From Nostoc sp. TCL26-01 (GTDB taxonomy: Bacteria; Cyanobacteriota; Cyanobacteriia; Cyanobacteriales; Nostocaceae): a stretch of DNA of 64,000 nucleotides. The position numbers and the translations under genes are program-made. The stretch is taken from positions 5,488,001-5,552,000 of the forward strand of contig NZ_CP040297.1 in assembly GCF_013393945.1 (NCBI RefSeq), written 5' to 3'. Each line of letters opens with the position of its first letter. Position 1 is the first letter of the stretch. The notes below the pieces were generated by a model. That model did no database searches and had not been told where the DNA came from. It saw only the letters and a list, made by a program, of their open reading frames with translations. This document shows, piece after piece, positions 44,259 through 52,463 of this stretch.

Positions 44259-44340
44259 CAAGGGGACAAGGGGACAAGGAGACAAGGAGAAAGTTACTTA
44301 ATTACTCTTTCCCCCATCCCCCACTCTCCCCATCTCCCTA
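44258..44340. repeat. GACAAGG-type heptamer array in a convergent gap
   Basis: GACAAGGG/GACAAGGA units (44256-44290) are followed by CCCATCCC/CCCCATCT units up to the end of the convergent membrane protein gene at 44338. STRR class. Confidence 0.7.
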
Positions 44341-45639
44341 TCCCTCATTCCCTCTTTCTAATCGCCGTTGCCATTCAGCATCAATTTGCTTGGGATTTTC
44401 AGCTTCTTGTTCGAGTAAGTCGGTTTCTGTGGTGTAAACCAAATCTTCATTATTAATGAACGTTTCTTGAGCAAATTGCTGGGCGTAATCAATTTTTTGT
44501 TGTAAAGCTGGGTTGGGGTTTGTTAATATTCTGGCGCGAGATTGGCGATCGCGGTTACGTGCAGTAATTTTGCTATTACGCCACTTGATCCAGAAATATC
44601 TTACTAAAGGTATAGTTACAAAACCAATGCCATAGGCTAATAACAACCAATAAATTCCTTGGACAAAAGCGACTAAGCCACCTATTTGAGCCGCAATTGT
44701 GCCATCTCGCAATAAACTACCCAATATTAAAGCACCAACAAGATTAACTGCACCCAAACCAGCACTGAGCATCACTTGTCCAGAACTAGCCGCACTAAAA
44801 CGCCAAGCTAATTCCTCCAAATACACTGCAATTGGTGTCTGCCGTTTTTTACTAGCTCTTACCTGCAACTCTGGGAAATAATAGACAATCTCTCCTTCAG
44901 AACTGACTTTTGGTTGTCCATTAAATCGCAACAGCACAGGCAACATATAATCCTCATACTCTTGCTGATACACCTCCCCAATATCATCTAAATATGGGGC
45001 AATTTGTTCTGCGGCTACCGCACCACGATGAGTGCGAATCACCGCCGCAATTGTTTGCCAACGCCGTTCCTCTAGGTTGGCGTTGGGATTCCCATCACCA
45101 AATAAAAATGAAAATATAGCCTCAAAGAAATTTAACTGACTATGTTGTGAGCGATCGCGTCGTCGTTCTTCCGAGTAAGTGCCGTAATTGGGGCTAAAAT
45201 ACCAGAATAAATCAGGAAAATAGAAAAATCCCCAACCACCACCAGAACTACTACTGCGATCGTCATTATCACTACTGGAGTTGAGCGCAGTAATAATCAT
45301 AATGATGGCTATAGTAATCAGCGCAATCGAAGCCACCAAAAAAATTCCAAAGGAAATGCGAATTAGGTAAAACAGCACACCCCAGACTTTCTGCCACCAT
45401 TCTTGCCATCGCAATTGCAGGTATTTATTACGCAAGATATCTCGAAAATTCCGGGGAAATAGATAAACAATATCTCCCGTTTCCGCGACTTGCAAATGCC
45501 CACCAGCATCACTGGCCAAAACTAATAGCCCTTGGCTAGCCTCTGCTAAATTCAATCCCGCCTGAGTTGCCACATCACCCACAGTGACGCGATAACCCAG
45601 TTTTTCTACAGCTTGCATGATATTGGGATTGGGAGTCAT
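44338..45639 (-). CDS. Conserved membrane protein of unknown function
   Basis: A 433-residue protein, probably specific to oxygenic phototrophs. The N-terminal part is a winged-helix-like region (PNIMQAVEKLGYRVTVGDVA, QAGLNLAEASQGLLVLASDA, LQVAETGDIVYLFP); a second similar unit lies at about 205-290 (IAAVIRTHRGAVAAEQIAPY ... GEIVYYFPELQVRAS). Membrane helices are at about 88-118 and 305-365. A Ser/Gly/Asp-rich linker occurs at about 120-140. Two repeats of a helix-turn-helix-like unit plus helices suggest a membrane-bound scaffold, but no function is known to me. Confidence 0.6.
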   Translation of the reverse strand: MTPNPNIMQAVEKLGYRVTVGDVATQAGLNLAEASQGLLVLASDAGGHLQVAETGDIVYLFPRNFRDILRNKYLQLRWQEWWQKVWGVLFYLIRISFGIFLVASIALITIAIIMIITALNSSSDNDDRSSSSGGGWGFFYFPDLFWYFSPNYGTYSEERRRDRSQHSQLNFFEAIFSFLFGDGNPNANLEERRWQTIAAVIRTHRGAVAAEQIAPYLDDIGEVYQQEYEDYMLPVLLRFNGQPKVSSEGEIVYYFPELQVRASKKRQTPIAVYLEELAWRFSAASSGQVMLSAGLGAVNLVGALILGSLLRDGTIAAQIGGLVAFVQGIYWLLLAYGIGFVTIPLVRYFWIKWRNSKITARNRDRQSRARILTNPNPALQQKIDYAQQFAQETFINNEDLVYTTETDLLEQEAENPKQIDAEWQRRLERGNEG

Positions 45640-45689
45640 TGCTCTCCTCTCCTATTAAAACTTTTTCCCCTTTCTTCAGTATAAAGTTT

Positions 45690-45825
45690 AGTCATTGGTC
45701 AATAGTCAATAGTCATTAGTCATTGGTCAATAGTCAATAGTCATTAGTCATTTGCTTTGTCCCCTTGTCTCCTTGTCCCCTTGTCTCCTCACTCCCTCAC
45801 TCCCTCACTCCCTTCTTCCAGCATT
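45690..45825. repeat. STRR arrays (AGTCATT/GGTCAAT, CTTGTCCC, CTCACTCC)
   Basis: Units AGTCATTGGTCAAT alternate at 45690-45752, then CCCCTTGTCTCCTTGT at 45758-45790, then ACTCCCTC units to about 45815. These three heptamer classes sit side by side in one gap. The array ends before the small gene at 45879. Confidence 0.8.
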
Positions 45826-45878
45826 ATGTTAGGATAATTACTTAGGCTTGGTTAATCAGCAAATTCTCTGCATCTAAT

Positions 45879-46358
45879 ATGGTTCAGTACACACTAGCTC
45901 AAAGCCCAGAAGTTATCCTCACGGTTCCTGGGAAAGATTCAGCCAAAGCCCGTGAAAAAGCGATGGATCAGTTAGTTGAACTAATTGATGCTGGGACACT
46001 GCCTACGGAACTAGAAGAAGGATTTGGCCCTCAACAGTTGATTGAAGTAAAAGAGCCACCTGCTGATGCTGGTAGTGGTGAAGATGCTGTTACACAGGCT
46101 GTACAAGTCTTGAGTAATCTCGCTACTCTCAAATTAAAGGTACAAGAATCACGTACTGAAGCTTTAGAAATTCGTAAAGCTGTTGATGTGTTGTTTTCCG
46201 ATCAGTCGGTGACAGAAGAAGAGATTACCCGTCTCAAGGAAGGCTTTAAAGTTCTGAAAAATTTTGCTCAAGCCAACTTACGTTACCACGAAGCACGTAG
46301 CAAGGCAGAACAAGCTAGACAGGTTTTAGATCAAGCCTTAAAGTCACCGGAGAAATAG
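45879..46358 (+). CDS. Conserved cyanobacterial hypothetical protein
   Basis: I do not recognise a named family for this 159-residue soluble protein. It opens MVQYTLAQSPEVILTVPGKD. Residues 25-60 suggest a helical unit (AREKAMDQLVELIDAG), and 85-155 form a long helix pair with heptad character (LKLKVQESRTEALEIRKAVD and LRYHEARSKAEQARQVLDQ). It has no membrane segment. A tRNA-Gln gene lies downstream on the other strand. Codon use and HIP1 content resemble its neighbours, so it is likely a native gene. Confidence 0.6.
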   Translation: MVQYTLAQSPEVILTVPGKDSAKAREKAMDQLVELIDAGTLPTELEEGFGPQQLIEVKEPPADAGSGEDAVTQAVQVLSNLATLKLKVQESRTEALEIRKAVDVLFSDQSVTEEEITRLKEGFKVLKNFAQANLRYHEARSKAEQARQVLDQALKSPEK

Positions 46359-46452
46359 TTGGTGCAAACAAAAAGTTGTAGGTCGGTTGGAGCAAAGCTC
46401 AACACAACAACCAATTTAAGCTTAGTCAAGAATAGTAGTTATTCTAATAAAA

Positions 46453-46524
46453 CTGGGGCGCTAGGATTCGAACCTAGGGATGGCGGGACCAAAACCCGCT
46501 GCCTTACCACTTGGCTACGCCCCA
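46453..46524 (-). tRNA. tRNA-Gln (anticodon TTG)
   Basis: On the minus strand the 72-base segment folds into a full cloverleaf. The acceptor stem is TGGGGCG paired with CGCCCCA, and the D-arm is TAGCCAAGTGGTAAGGCA. The anticodon arm is GCGGG-TTTTGGT-CCCGC with anticodon TTG, and the T-arm is CCTAGGTTCGAATCCTAG. The 3' CCA is not encoded, as usual in cyanobacteria. It decodes CAA/CAG and also supplies tRNA-Gln for Glu-tRNA amidation. Confidence 0.97.
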
Positions 46525-46619
46525 ACATTGCGACTTTATAAATATAGCAGGCTCTGTAGGGTTTGTGTCAAGTATTTAGAAAAATATTTTTGACTAATGA
46601 CTCACTACTCATTTTGTGC

Positions 46620-47366
46620 TTATTGCAGTGGCCAGAATTGCAGTAATGCGAATGCTAAAGCGGCACTACCAATAGGAACAGTTAAATTGTCTATTCCCAA
46701 AAAAGAAAAGGCTTCTAAGCTAGTAGCGACAACAGCAACGATGAGTGAGACAGTCCAAGTTTGCCAGACATTGCCGATGACACCAAGTAAAATGAGACTA
46801 CAGACCAAATAGCTGAATAAAGCCATAGTTAAGGAGCCTTCCCAGCTTTTTTGCGCTCCGAAAACTCTATACTTGTGTTTACCGAATCGTTGCCCAATTA
46901 ATGCTGCTAATCCATCACCCCAAGCCATCACCATCATGCCGATCGCTGCATACTGCGGTTGCTCTATGTGCCAGAACCAAGCGACTAAAATACCCACACT
47001 GACAGCATAAAAAAATGTTCCTAAGCTTCGTCTGCCAACACTATTAATCCCAGGGAGAAGCGGAAAAATATAAGACAACAGCGTCACAATGCTGGCAACC
47101 ACTGAAGCCCCAATACCCACACTAGCAGGAATATCCAGCCACCAAGCAATTAAAATGACATGACCAGCCCCAATATGCACAATTTTGCGGACTATTTCTG
47201 AGTCGTCAGTGGCAAAGTGATTGACGACTCCAGCGATCGCTAAAATAAAAGATACCCAAGCTGCAACCAGAGAAATTTGCAGCCACAGAGGAGGAGTTGA
47301 GATTAAATCAGAAAATAGATTCAACAAAGATGTTACAAGATAGAAGATTTTTACCTTTGTTACCAA
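46620..47366 (-). CDS. Diacylglycerol/polyprenol kinase family protein, phytol kinase-like
   Basis: Integral membrane kinase (248 residues, 6-7 helices) of the CTP-dependent dolichol/phytol kinase family; in cyanobacteria and plants such enzymes phosphorylate phytol freed from chlorophyll for tocopherol or chlorophyll salvage. Motifs: IVRKIVHIGAGHVILIAWW near residue 65, MMVMAWGDGLAALIGQRFG at about 145-165 and YRVFGAQKSWEGSLTMALF. These match the catalytic sites of VTE5-type phytol kinases. The substrate is inferred from family. It is divergent from yidD, with only 23 bases between the starts. Confidence 0.82.
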   Translation of the reverse strand: MVTKVKIFYLVTSLLNLFSDLISTPPLWLQISLVAAWVSFILAIAGVVNHFATDDSEIVRKIVHIGAGHVILIAWWLDIPASVGIGASVVASIVTLLSYIFPLLPGINSVGRRSLGTFFYAVSVGILVAWFWHIEQPQYAAIGMMVMAWGDGLAALIGQRFGKHKYRVFGAQKSWEGSLTMALFSYLVCSLILLGVIGNVWQTWTVSLIVAVVATSLEAFSFLGIDNLTVPIGSAALAFALLQFWPLQ

Positions 47367-47389
47367 TTTATAAGATTTAGGCGACTCTC

Positions 47390-47638
47390 ATGAAGCAATT
47401 ATTTATTTGGTTAATCAAAGGATACAGAATGTTTATCTCGCCACTATATCCCCCGACTTGTCGCTTTCAACCAACTTGCTCAATGTATGCCATAGAAGCA
47501 ATTGAAAGATTTGGCATCTTACGTGGTGGATGGATGGCAATTCGCCGCATCCTACGTTGTCATCCCTTCCATCCCGGTGGTTATGATCCTGTCCCAGAAG
47601 TTGTGCTGAAAGACGATTCTTGTGAACATGACCATTGA
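47390..47638 (+). CDS. yidD: Membrane protein insertion efficiency factor YidD
   Basis: Small membrane-associated protein (82 residues) that aids YidC-dependent insertion. The hallmark run RMFISPLYPPTCRFQPTCS is followed by YAIEAIERFGILRGGWMAIR and RILRCHPFHPGGYDPVP, all typical of YidD. In many bacteria yidD lies in the rpmH-rnpA-yidC cluster; here it is separate, as in other cyanobacteria. The convergent neighbour is the alpha/beta hydrolase-fold gene, and the two ends are separated by a 15-bp inverted repeat. Confidence 0.95.
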   Translation: MKQLFIWLIKGYRMFISPLYPPTCRFQPTCSMYAIEAIERFGILRGGWMAIRRILRCHPFHPGGYDPVPEVVLKDDSCEHDH

Positions 47639-47654
47639 GAGAAATTTGTTTTAA

Positions 47655-47713
47655 CTTTGTGTCTCTGTGGTAACAAAAGAATTATTTAACCACAAAGGCA
47701 CAGAGACACAAAG
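47655..47713. terminator. Palindromic repeat between convergent genes, possible bidirectional terminator
   Basis: CTTTGTGTCTCTGTG (47655-47669) and its exact inverse CACAGAGACACAAAG (47699-47713) bracket a 29-base loop, which itself has GTGGT ... ACCAC pairing. It lies between the ends of yidD and the alpha/beta hydrolase-fold gene. The sequence looks like a dispersed repeat (ACCACAAAGGCACAGAGAC) that may also stop transcription from both sides. There is no clear U-run. Confidence 0.5.
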
Positions 47714-47720
47714 GAGTTGG

Positions 47721-48569
47721 TCACTCTCCTGCACGACGCATGAAGGGTAAAAGGTCTTCTAAAATCGTTTTGTGGTAATGTTCTTGTGGGTAGTGACCGA
47801 CGTTGTTGAGTTTGACTAATTCGGCATTGGGGACTGTTTTGGTAAAGGTTTCAGCTACTTCTATTGGTAACCAAGGGTCTATCATCCCCCATTGAACGAG
47901 GATTGGTTGTTGCCATTGTGAGAAACCGGAGGTAATTTCTGTCATGGCTTCTGGCAATTGTATATTGCGGATGGTGGCTAACAGCGCTCGTCCTACCGCC
48001 GAAGTTTTCAAGAATGGTTTGCGATACACATCTAAATCTTGGTCTTCAATGCGGTAACGGCTACCACCTTCTAAGGTTCGGTCAATTAGTAAGGGATCTT
48101 GAGTCATCATTTCCCCTGCCAAAGGTAGACCCATTTGTTTAATTTTCCAAGGTAATTTGGCAGTGGTAGAAATTGGGGTATTTAAAATTGCTATGTTGGC
48201 AATCTTTTCGGGATGGCGTAGGGCATATTGTAGACCAACAGAGCCTAAAAATCCCTGAACGACCAGAGAAAAACGCTCCAGTTCTAAAGCTTGAATCAAG
48301 TCTGCCAAGGCTGTAATGTATGTTTCAGGCGTGTAGGCAAAGTCGCGTTTTTCCGGCTTACTAGAAAAACCAGAACCAATCCAATCTGGTGCGATCGCTC
48401 TTGTTCCTTGACTAGCTAAAGCTGGCATTACATTGCGCCAGCCATAACTTTGTGATGGTATCCCATGCAGTAATAACACAGGTAACAAATCAGTCCGACC
48501 AATGGGCGCAGATTCTCGATAAAACCATTCTAAAGAATTTACTGTTATTTTATGTTCTGTTATTGACAC
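47721..48569 (-). CDS. Alpha/beta hydrolase-fold protein lacking the nucleophile
   Basis: The 282-residue protein has a complete alpha/beta hydrolase fold: oxyanion-hole HG in LLLHGIPSQSYGWRNV, the strand IAPDWIGSGFSSKPEK, acid position in VQWGMIDPWLP and the base in LNNVGHYPQEH. At the nucleophile elbow, however, the sequence reads LVVQGFLGSVG, so Phe stands where Ser, Asp or Cys is expected (pattern VxGxSxG). It therefore may not be a normal hydrolase. It could be a catalytically dead binding protein, or use another residue. The preceding heptamer array at 48639-48722 lies in its 5' gap. Confidence 0.8.
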   Translation of the reverse strand: MSITEHKITVNSLEWFYRESAPIGRTDLLPVLLLHGIPSQSYGWRNVMPALASQGTRAIAPDWIGSGFSSKPEKRDFAYTPETYITALADLIQALELERFSLVVQGFLGSVGLQYALRHPEKIANIAILNTPISTTAKLPWKIKQMGLPLAGEMMTQDPLLIDRTLEGGSRYRIEDQDLDVYRKPFLKTSAVGRALLATIRNIQLPEAMTEITSGFSQWQQPILVQWGMIDPWLPIEVAETFTKTVPNAELVKLNNVGHYPQEHYHKTILEDLLPFMRRAGE

Positions 48570-48638
48570 GTTATTATCCTAGAGTTTGTCAAAAATTGTG
48601 GTGATTAGTAATTGGTGATTGGTGATTGGTCATAGATT

Positions 48639-48722
48639 ATGAATATTACCCAGTACCCAATACCCAATACCCAATACCCAATACCCAATACCCAATACCC
48701 AATACCCAATACCCATTCCCCA
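48639..48722. repeat. CCCAATA heptamer array
   Basis: About ten tandem CCCAATA/CCCAGTA units (equivalent to TATTGGG on the other strand) lie between the alpha/beta hydrolase start and the end of the oxidase gene. An ORF reading through them on the minus strand is only a repeat artefact. Confidence 0.9.
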
Positions 48723-48725
48723 ACC

Positions 48726-49811
48726 TTATTGAGAGATAATCTTCTCACGAATTGCCATAGCTGTTGCTGGTGCGAGTAAAACCCCGTTGCGATAGTGTCC
48801 TGTTGCCAGGAGAATGTTGCTAAATCCAGGTAATTCACCAATGACAGGTGCTGGACGACCTTCAGGACGGGGACGTAATCCTGACCAAGTGCGGATAATT
48901 TCAGCAGATGCTAACTCTGGACAGAAGGAAATTGCTTGTTGTTTGACAGATGCTAATAGTTCGTGATTTGGTAGTATCTCATCGCCATTACTGGGGAACT
49001 CGACGGTTGCACCTATCCAATAGTCACCACCACCGATAGGGACAATATGCACGTCATTACCAGTGATTGCTGGTTGAAAGTCTGGATTTCCCTGAAGATG
49101 TCCTAAGCGCAGTTGTAAAGCTTGTCCCAGTACAGGACGAATATCTATTTTTTGCTCAAGCTGTGCTGTCAAGGCTGTCGAACCTAAACCAGCTGAGATA
49201 ATGATCCAATCGGCGGTGATTTTGCCTGCTGTCGTCTCGACAGATGTACATTTAGTCGCTGCTGTGGTAGGTAAACTTAACACAGTCACACCAAATTGAA
49301 AAGTCACACCATGATGTTGGGCTGCCTCAACTAAAGCTAAAGTTAAAGCTGTTGGATCTAGTTGGCGGTCTTGTGGAGAGTAGACAGCGCCAGTAACTTG
49401 CGGATGATTAACTTGGGGACAAATCTGTTGGAGTTTTGCTGTGTCCCAAATTTCTAATTCCCAGCCTTGGGAGTGACGAATAGCTACTAATTTTTCCCAA
49501 AGTTCTGAATTTTCTGCTTCCAAACAAAGACTAAGAATACCTTGACGGTTGAAAGGAATTGTACGTCCTGTAATTGCTTCGAGTTCAGGTATTAAAGTTT
49601 CATAACGCTGAACACTTGTTTGCCGCATCTGCCAAGCCTTGCCCTTAACTTTTTGGCTGATGATGCCTACTAAAACCCCTAATGCTGCACCTGTAGAGGC
49701 TTGTGCGGGTGGTTGTCGGTCAAAAACTGTGATTTTGATGCCTGGGACTTGACTGAGTTCATAGGCGATCGCTGCCCCAACTACGCCACAACCAATTATC
49801 GCTACATTCAT
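48726..49811 (-). CDS. FAD-dependent oxidoreductase of the ThiO/DadA family
   Basis: Flavin amino-acid oxidase type enzyme (361 residues). The N-terminal FAD-binding GxGxxG run is VAIIGCGVVGAAIAYELSQ, with the acidic strand end TVFDRQPPAQASTGAALG. The C-terminal flavin/substrate part is VHIVPIGGGDYWIGATVEF, TWSGLRPRPEGRPAPVIG and LLATGHYRNGVLLAPATA. These motifs fit glycine oxidase ThiO (thiazole synthesis in thiamine formation) or a D-amino-acid dehydrogenase relative. In many cyanobacteria thiO is fused to thiG, but no thiG is joined here, so I leave the symbol empty. Confidence 0.82.
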   Translation of the reverse strand: MNVAIIGCGVVGAAIAYELSQVPGIKITVFDRQPPAQASTGAALGVLVGIISQKVKGKAWQMRQTSVQRYETLIPELEAITGRTIPFNRQGILSLCLEAENSELWEKLVAIRHSQGWELEIWDTAKLQQICPQVNHPQVTGAVYSPQDRQLDPTALTLALVEAAQHHGVTFQFGVTVLSLPTTAATKCTSVETTAGKITADWIIISAGLGSTALTAQLEQKIDIRPVLGQALQLRLGHLQGNPDFQPAITGNDVHIVPIGGGDYWIGATVEFPSNGDEILPNHELLASVKQQAISFCPELASAEIIRTWSGLRPRPEGRPAPVIGELPGFSNILLATGHYRNGVLLAPATAMAIREKIISQ

Positions 49812-49931
49812 GAGTTCAGGGATTGGGAGTGAGGGAGTGATGAGTGCTGAGTGAGGGAGTGAGGGAGTGAGGGAGTAGAAATTATTATTTTTTTCTGCAC
49901 CCCTACAACCCTACACCTCTTGTCTCCTATT

Positions 49932-50399
49932 CTAGCTAGCCTCTGATTGAGTACTAGTTTCAGGCAGCAGCTCGACGAACTTGTCAATATCTGCATAAGC
50001 GGCTTTATAGTTACTCAAGGCAAGTTGAGTATTACCAGCTGTCGCAGCCTGATCGATTTTAACTAGGTGATTGAGCAAATCTTTAGTGATTTGACGTGCT
50101 GTAGGTTGGTCTTTAGGTAGTAGGTTGGGTGTGATGTATGTCATTGTCAACCTAGCTTCTGTAATGGGGCCATGGATAAAATTACCTACATCGATCCATT
50201 CACCTTTTTGGATCAAAGTTTTCAATTCGTCTGAGCGATCGCGCACAGCCTGAATTTCTGGGGAATATCCTTGGATTTTCTCCAGTTGAGCAGTTGTATA
50301 AGTTGGAGGTGCAACTGCTGTCGTCGGACTACCACAACTAATAAGGAAAGTTGCGAGTAATACCAGAATTAAAGAAATGATTGAGCGTTGACGCGCCAT
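49932..50399 (-). CDS. psbQ: Photosystem II lipoprotein PsbQ (CyanoQ)
   Basis: Lumenal extrinsic subunit of photosystem II that stabilises the oxygen-evolving complex. The 155-residue product has a lipoprotein signal (LVLLATFLISC, lipobox Cys22), a short Pro/Thr-rich linker and a four-helix bundle (about 40-150) with WIDVGNFIHGPITEARLTMT, TARQITKDLLNHLVKIDQAA and YKAAYADIDKFVELLP. These are typical CyanoQ sequences. It stands alone with a heptamer-rich gap downstream. Its promoter should lie in 50400-50470. Confidence 0.93.
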   Translation of the reverse strand: MARQRSIISLILVLLATFLISCGSPTTAVAPPTYTTAQLEKIQGYSPEIQAVRDRSDELKTLIQKGEWIDVGNFIHGPITEARLTMTYITPNLLPKDQPTARQITKDLLNHLVKIDQAATAGNTQLALSNYKAAYADIDKFVELLPETSTQSEAS

Positions 50400-50845
50400 A
50401 CACTGAAATTGTTTGGTTTTCTTTTACCGATTCACAGTGTAATTTTAGATCGCTGGGGTAGCTTATCGTTCCTATCGAGAACATGATTTTGCAGAAAATT
50501 TTCCAGATTATTTATGAGTATTTTCCACAAGATATGCAGTGTCAGCAATTTTTGAGTTTTTTGAGTACAATTACTCAAGAGAGTCATTAGTCAATAGTCA
50601 AAATGATAGTTTTTCGCTCTGTTCTCCATCTCCCTATCCCCCCATCTCCCCATCCCCTATCCCCTATCCCCTGTCACCTATCCCCTGTCACCTGTCCCCT
50701 GCTGACTATCATGTAAGGAAAGCGTGATATGGAGTTGCTAAATTGCTTGGAGATTGATAAGCTAAAGCACCAATATGATAAGCCTTCTGGCGGTTTTCTG
50801 TTGTCGCATTCCCCTAGAGCTACAAAATGAAGGAGTGTTTTCGTC
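50400..50845. other. Gap between psbQ and the next gene with CCCCTAT repeats
   Basis: About 445 bases. CCCCTATCCCCTATC/CCCCTGTCACC units occupy 50635-50703 (STRR class). A short AGTCATTAGTCAATAGTC run lies at about 50583-50600. No gene is convincing. The ribosome binding site AAGGAG of the next gene is near 50829-50834. Confidence 0.5.
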
Positions 50846-51274
50846 GTGAACGCATCTGAACAGGCAACTAACCTCGAACTCGCCAGCAAGATTGCTACAG
50901 CAGTGAATTTATTCAAATTTGAGTTTCCTGATGCTAAGTCAGATTTAAAACCTTGGAAGAATGATCCAGAAACTAGAGAGTTAGTTGATCCAGAATCCAT
51001 TGATATTGGTTTTCATTTTCCTGGGGTGAGCAAATCTTGGCGTAGTCGTAGTGTTTTAATTCAAATCCGCTTTTACCAAGACCCGATAACCAAGTTACGC
51101 CGTGCCATAGGTATGGAAGTAGCTGGTTTTGATCATCGTGGTGAGGTTTGGCGCTTGTCTACTGTGGAAAACTGGAGTTTTGTTGGTGAAGTTTCGCCTA
51201 CTTCAGAAGTTGGGGAGAAGCTGAAACTAGTTTGTCGCCAGATTTTAGAGGTGTTTAATAAATCTAGTGATTAG
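50846..51274 (+). CDS. Conserved hypothetical protein
   Basis: A 142-residue soluble protein that I do not recognise by function. It starts at GTG 50846, preceded by AAGGAG at normal spacing. The N-terminal 25 residues are helical (EQATNLELASKIATAVNLFK). The remaining beta-rich part includes DIGFHFPGVSKSWRSRSVL, IQIRFYQDP and GFDHRGEVWRLSTVENW. The sequence is highly charged and lacks membrane segments. It is convergent with the XRE-ImmA gene 27 bases downstream. Confidence 0.55.
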   Translation: MNASEQATNLELASKIATAVNLFKFEFPDAKSDLKPWKNDPETRELVDPESIDIGFHFPGVSKSWRSRSVLIQIRFYQDPITKLRRAIGMEVAGFDHRGEVWRLSTVENWSFVGEVSPTSEVGEKLKLVCRQILEVFNKSSD

Positions 51275-51301
51275 TGGGTATTATTGACTTTTTTGCTGAT
51301 T

Positions 51302-52399
51302 TCACACCCACTTAAGCTTTTGTTTTAGGTCGTTGCAATGACTAGGTGGTAGGACTTGATCATGCTGGAGTCTTCCTACGATAATTCCTGGTGCAATACC
51401 AATTTCAGCAGCAAATTCTTCAATGCCTGCTTTAGTGCGTTGCTTACCTGATGCTAGGAATTTTTTTAATTGCCCTTGAGGAATAAGTATATTCTCAGAG
51501 AATTGATTTGCTTCTTTTTCTTTTTCTTCATCCTCTGTAGATAAAGTATCTATCCCTTCCAAGAAAAAATCCCGCTTACCATGCAGCAAGATATGGCCAG
51601 CCTCGTGAAAGAAGTCAAACCACAAATGAGCATTGGTTTTGTAGCGGAGACTAAGTTGAATTAATGCTTTATCCGGATTCAACCAATGAGTTGCTCCACT
51701 AATGCGAGTTTTAGGAAGTTCCGGTACAAAAACTACAGCTACACCAGACTCTGCACACAACTTGATGATTTGCGGTTGAAAAATTTCCTGTGGTTCAACT
51801 GTCAGAGTGCGGATATTTTGTAGTACTTTCCTAAAGCTATTGGCATCATATTTAGCACAAGCAATTTTCGCTGCTGCAATTTCTCCTTGACGTAGCCAAG
51901 CAGCAATAGCACCAGGATCACTGGGAAATGTTTGAGACTTACGAAAATATATATGATTACTAGACCAAATTTCCTCCCACTGTTCAGGGGAGGCGACGGC
52001 GAAAAAATTTAGGACTTCCCGCAACTGTTCAACCTGATCTTGATAGAACTGAATCCAGCCAAACTTCATCATGGCTTTTACTGGAATCATGCCGAGCCAC
52101 TCGACTTGTTTTTTTAGGCGTTCTTGTTCTTCTTGTCGAGCTAAAAATTCTCGGTATCTTTGTTCCCGGTTGTTCCAAAAACTAGCTGGGATATTTAACA
52201 ACCTCTCTAGCTGTAATGCTGTTTCTGATATAATTGCAGCTTTACCATTGATAATTTCATTAATTGTTTTTTTAGGTCTTCCTGTTCGTTCTGCCAGTTC
52301 TGCTTGAGACATTCCTCTCTCTTCTAAGACTTCCAGAAGAGTTTCCCCTGGAGGAGAAACGTAGTTAGGCTTGTACTGGTTTTGGATCTTATTTTCCAT
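51302..52399 (-). CDS. HigA-like XRE regulator fused to ImmA/IrrE metallopeptidase
   Basis: A 365-residue two-domain protein. Residues 15-75 are a HigA/XRE helix-turn-helix (GETLLEVLEERGMSQAELAE, KTINEIINGKAAI), as in addiction-module antitoxins. The C-terminal half is an ImmA/IrrE zinc peptidase with HEAGH (H265, E266, H269) in WFDFFHEAGHILLHG and a third ligand Glu in KEANQFSENILIP (about 297). Such fusions in other bacteria degrade repressors or toxins in response to damage or phage. No HigB-type toxin gene lies next to it; a DCC protein is directly upstream on the same strand, 64 bases away. Confidence 0.85.
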   Translation of the reverse strand: MENKIQNQYKPNYVSPPGETLLEVLEERGMSQAELAERTGRPKKTINEIINGKAAIISETALQLERLLNIPASFWNNREQRYREFLARQEEQERLKKQVEWLGMIPVKAMMKFGWIQFYQDQVEQLREVLNFFAVASPEQWEEIWSSNHIYFRKSQTFPSDPGAIAAWLRQGEIAAAKIACAKYDANSFRKVLQNIRTLTVEPQEIFQPQIIKLCAESGVAVVFVPELPKTRISGATHWLNPDKALIQLSLRYKTNAHLWFDFFHEAGHILLHGKRDFFLEGIDTLSTEDEEKEKEANQFSENILIPQGQLKKFLASGKQRTKAGIEEFAAEIGIAPGIIVGRLQHDQVLPPSHCNDLKQKLKWV

Positions 52400-52463
52400 G
52401 TGTATTTTCCACTCCGAGTATTCTAACAGTGGTTACTTTACTCCAGTCAAGACCACGGTCAAG

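Noticed and set aside
46359..46541. 60-residue open frame over the tRNA gene
   Set aside because: It overlaps the clear tRNA-Gln cloverleaf on the other strand.
48605..48841. Open frame with WVLGIGY repeats on the minus strand
   Set aside because: It is the translation of the CCCAATA heptamer array and overlaps the real oxidase gene.
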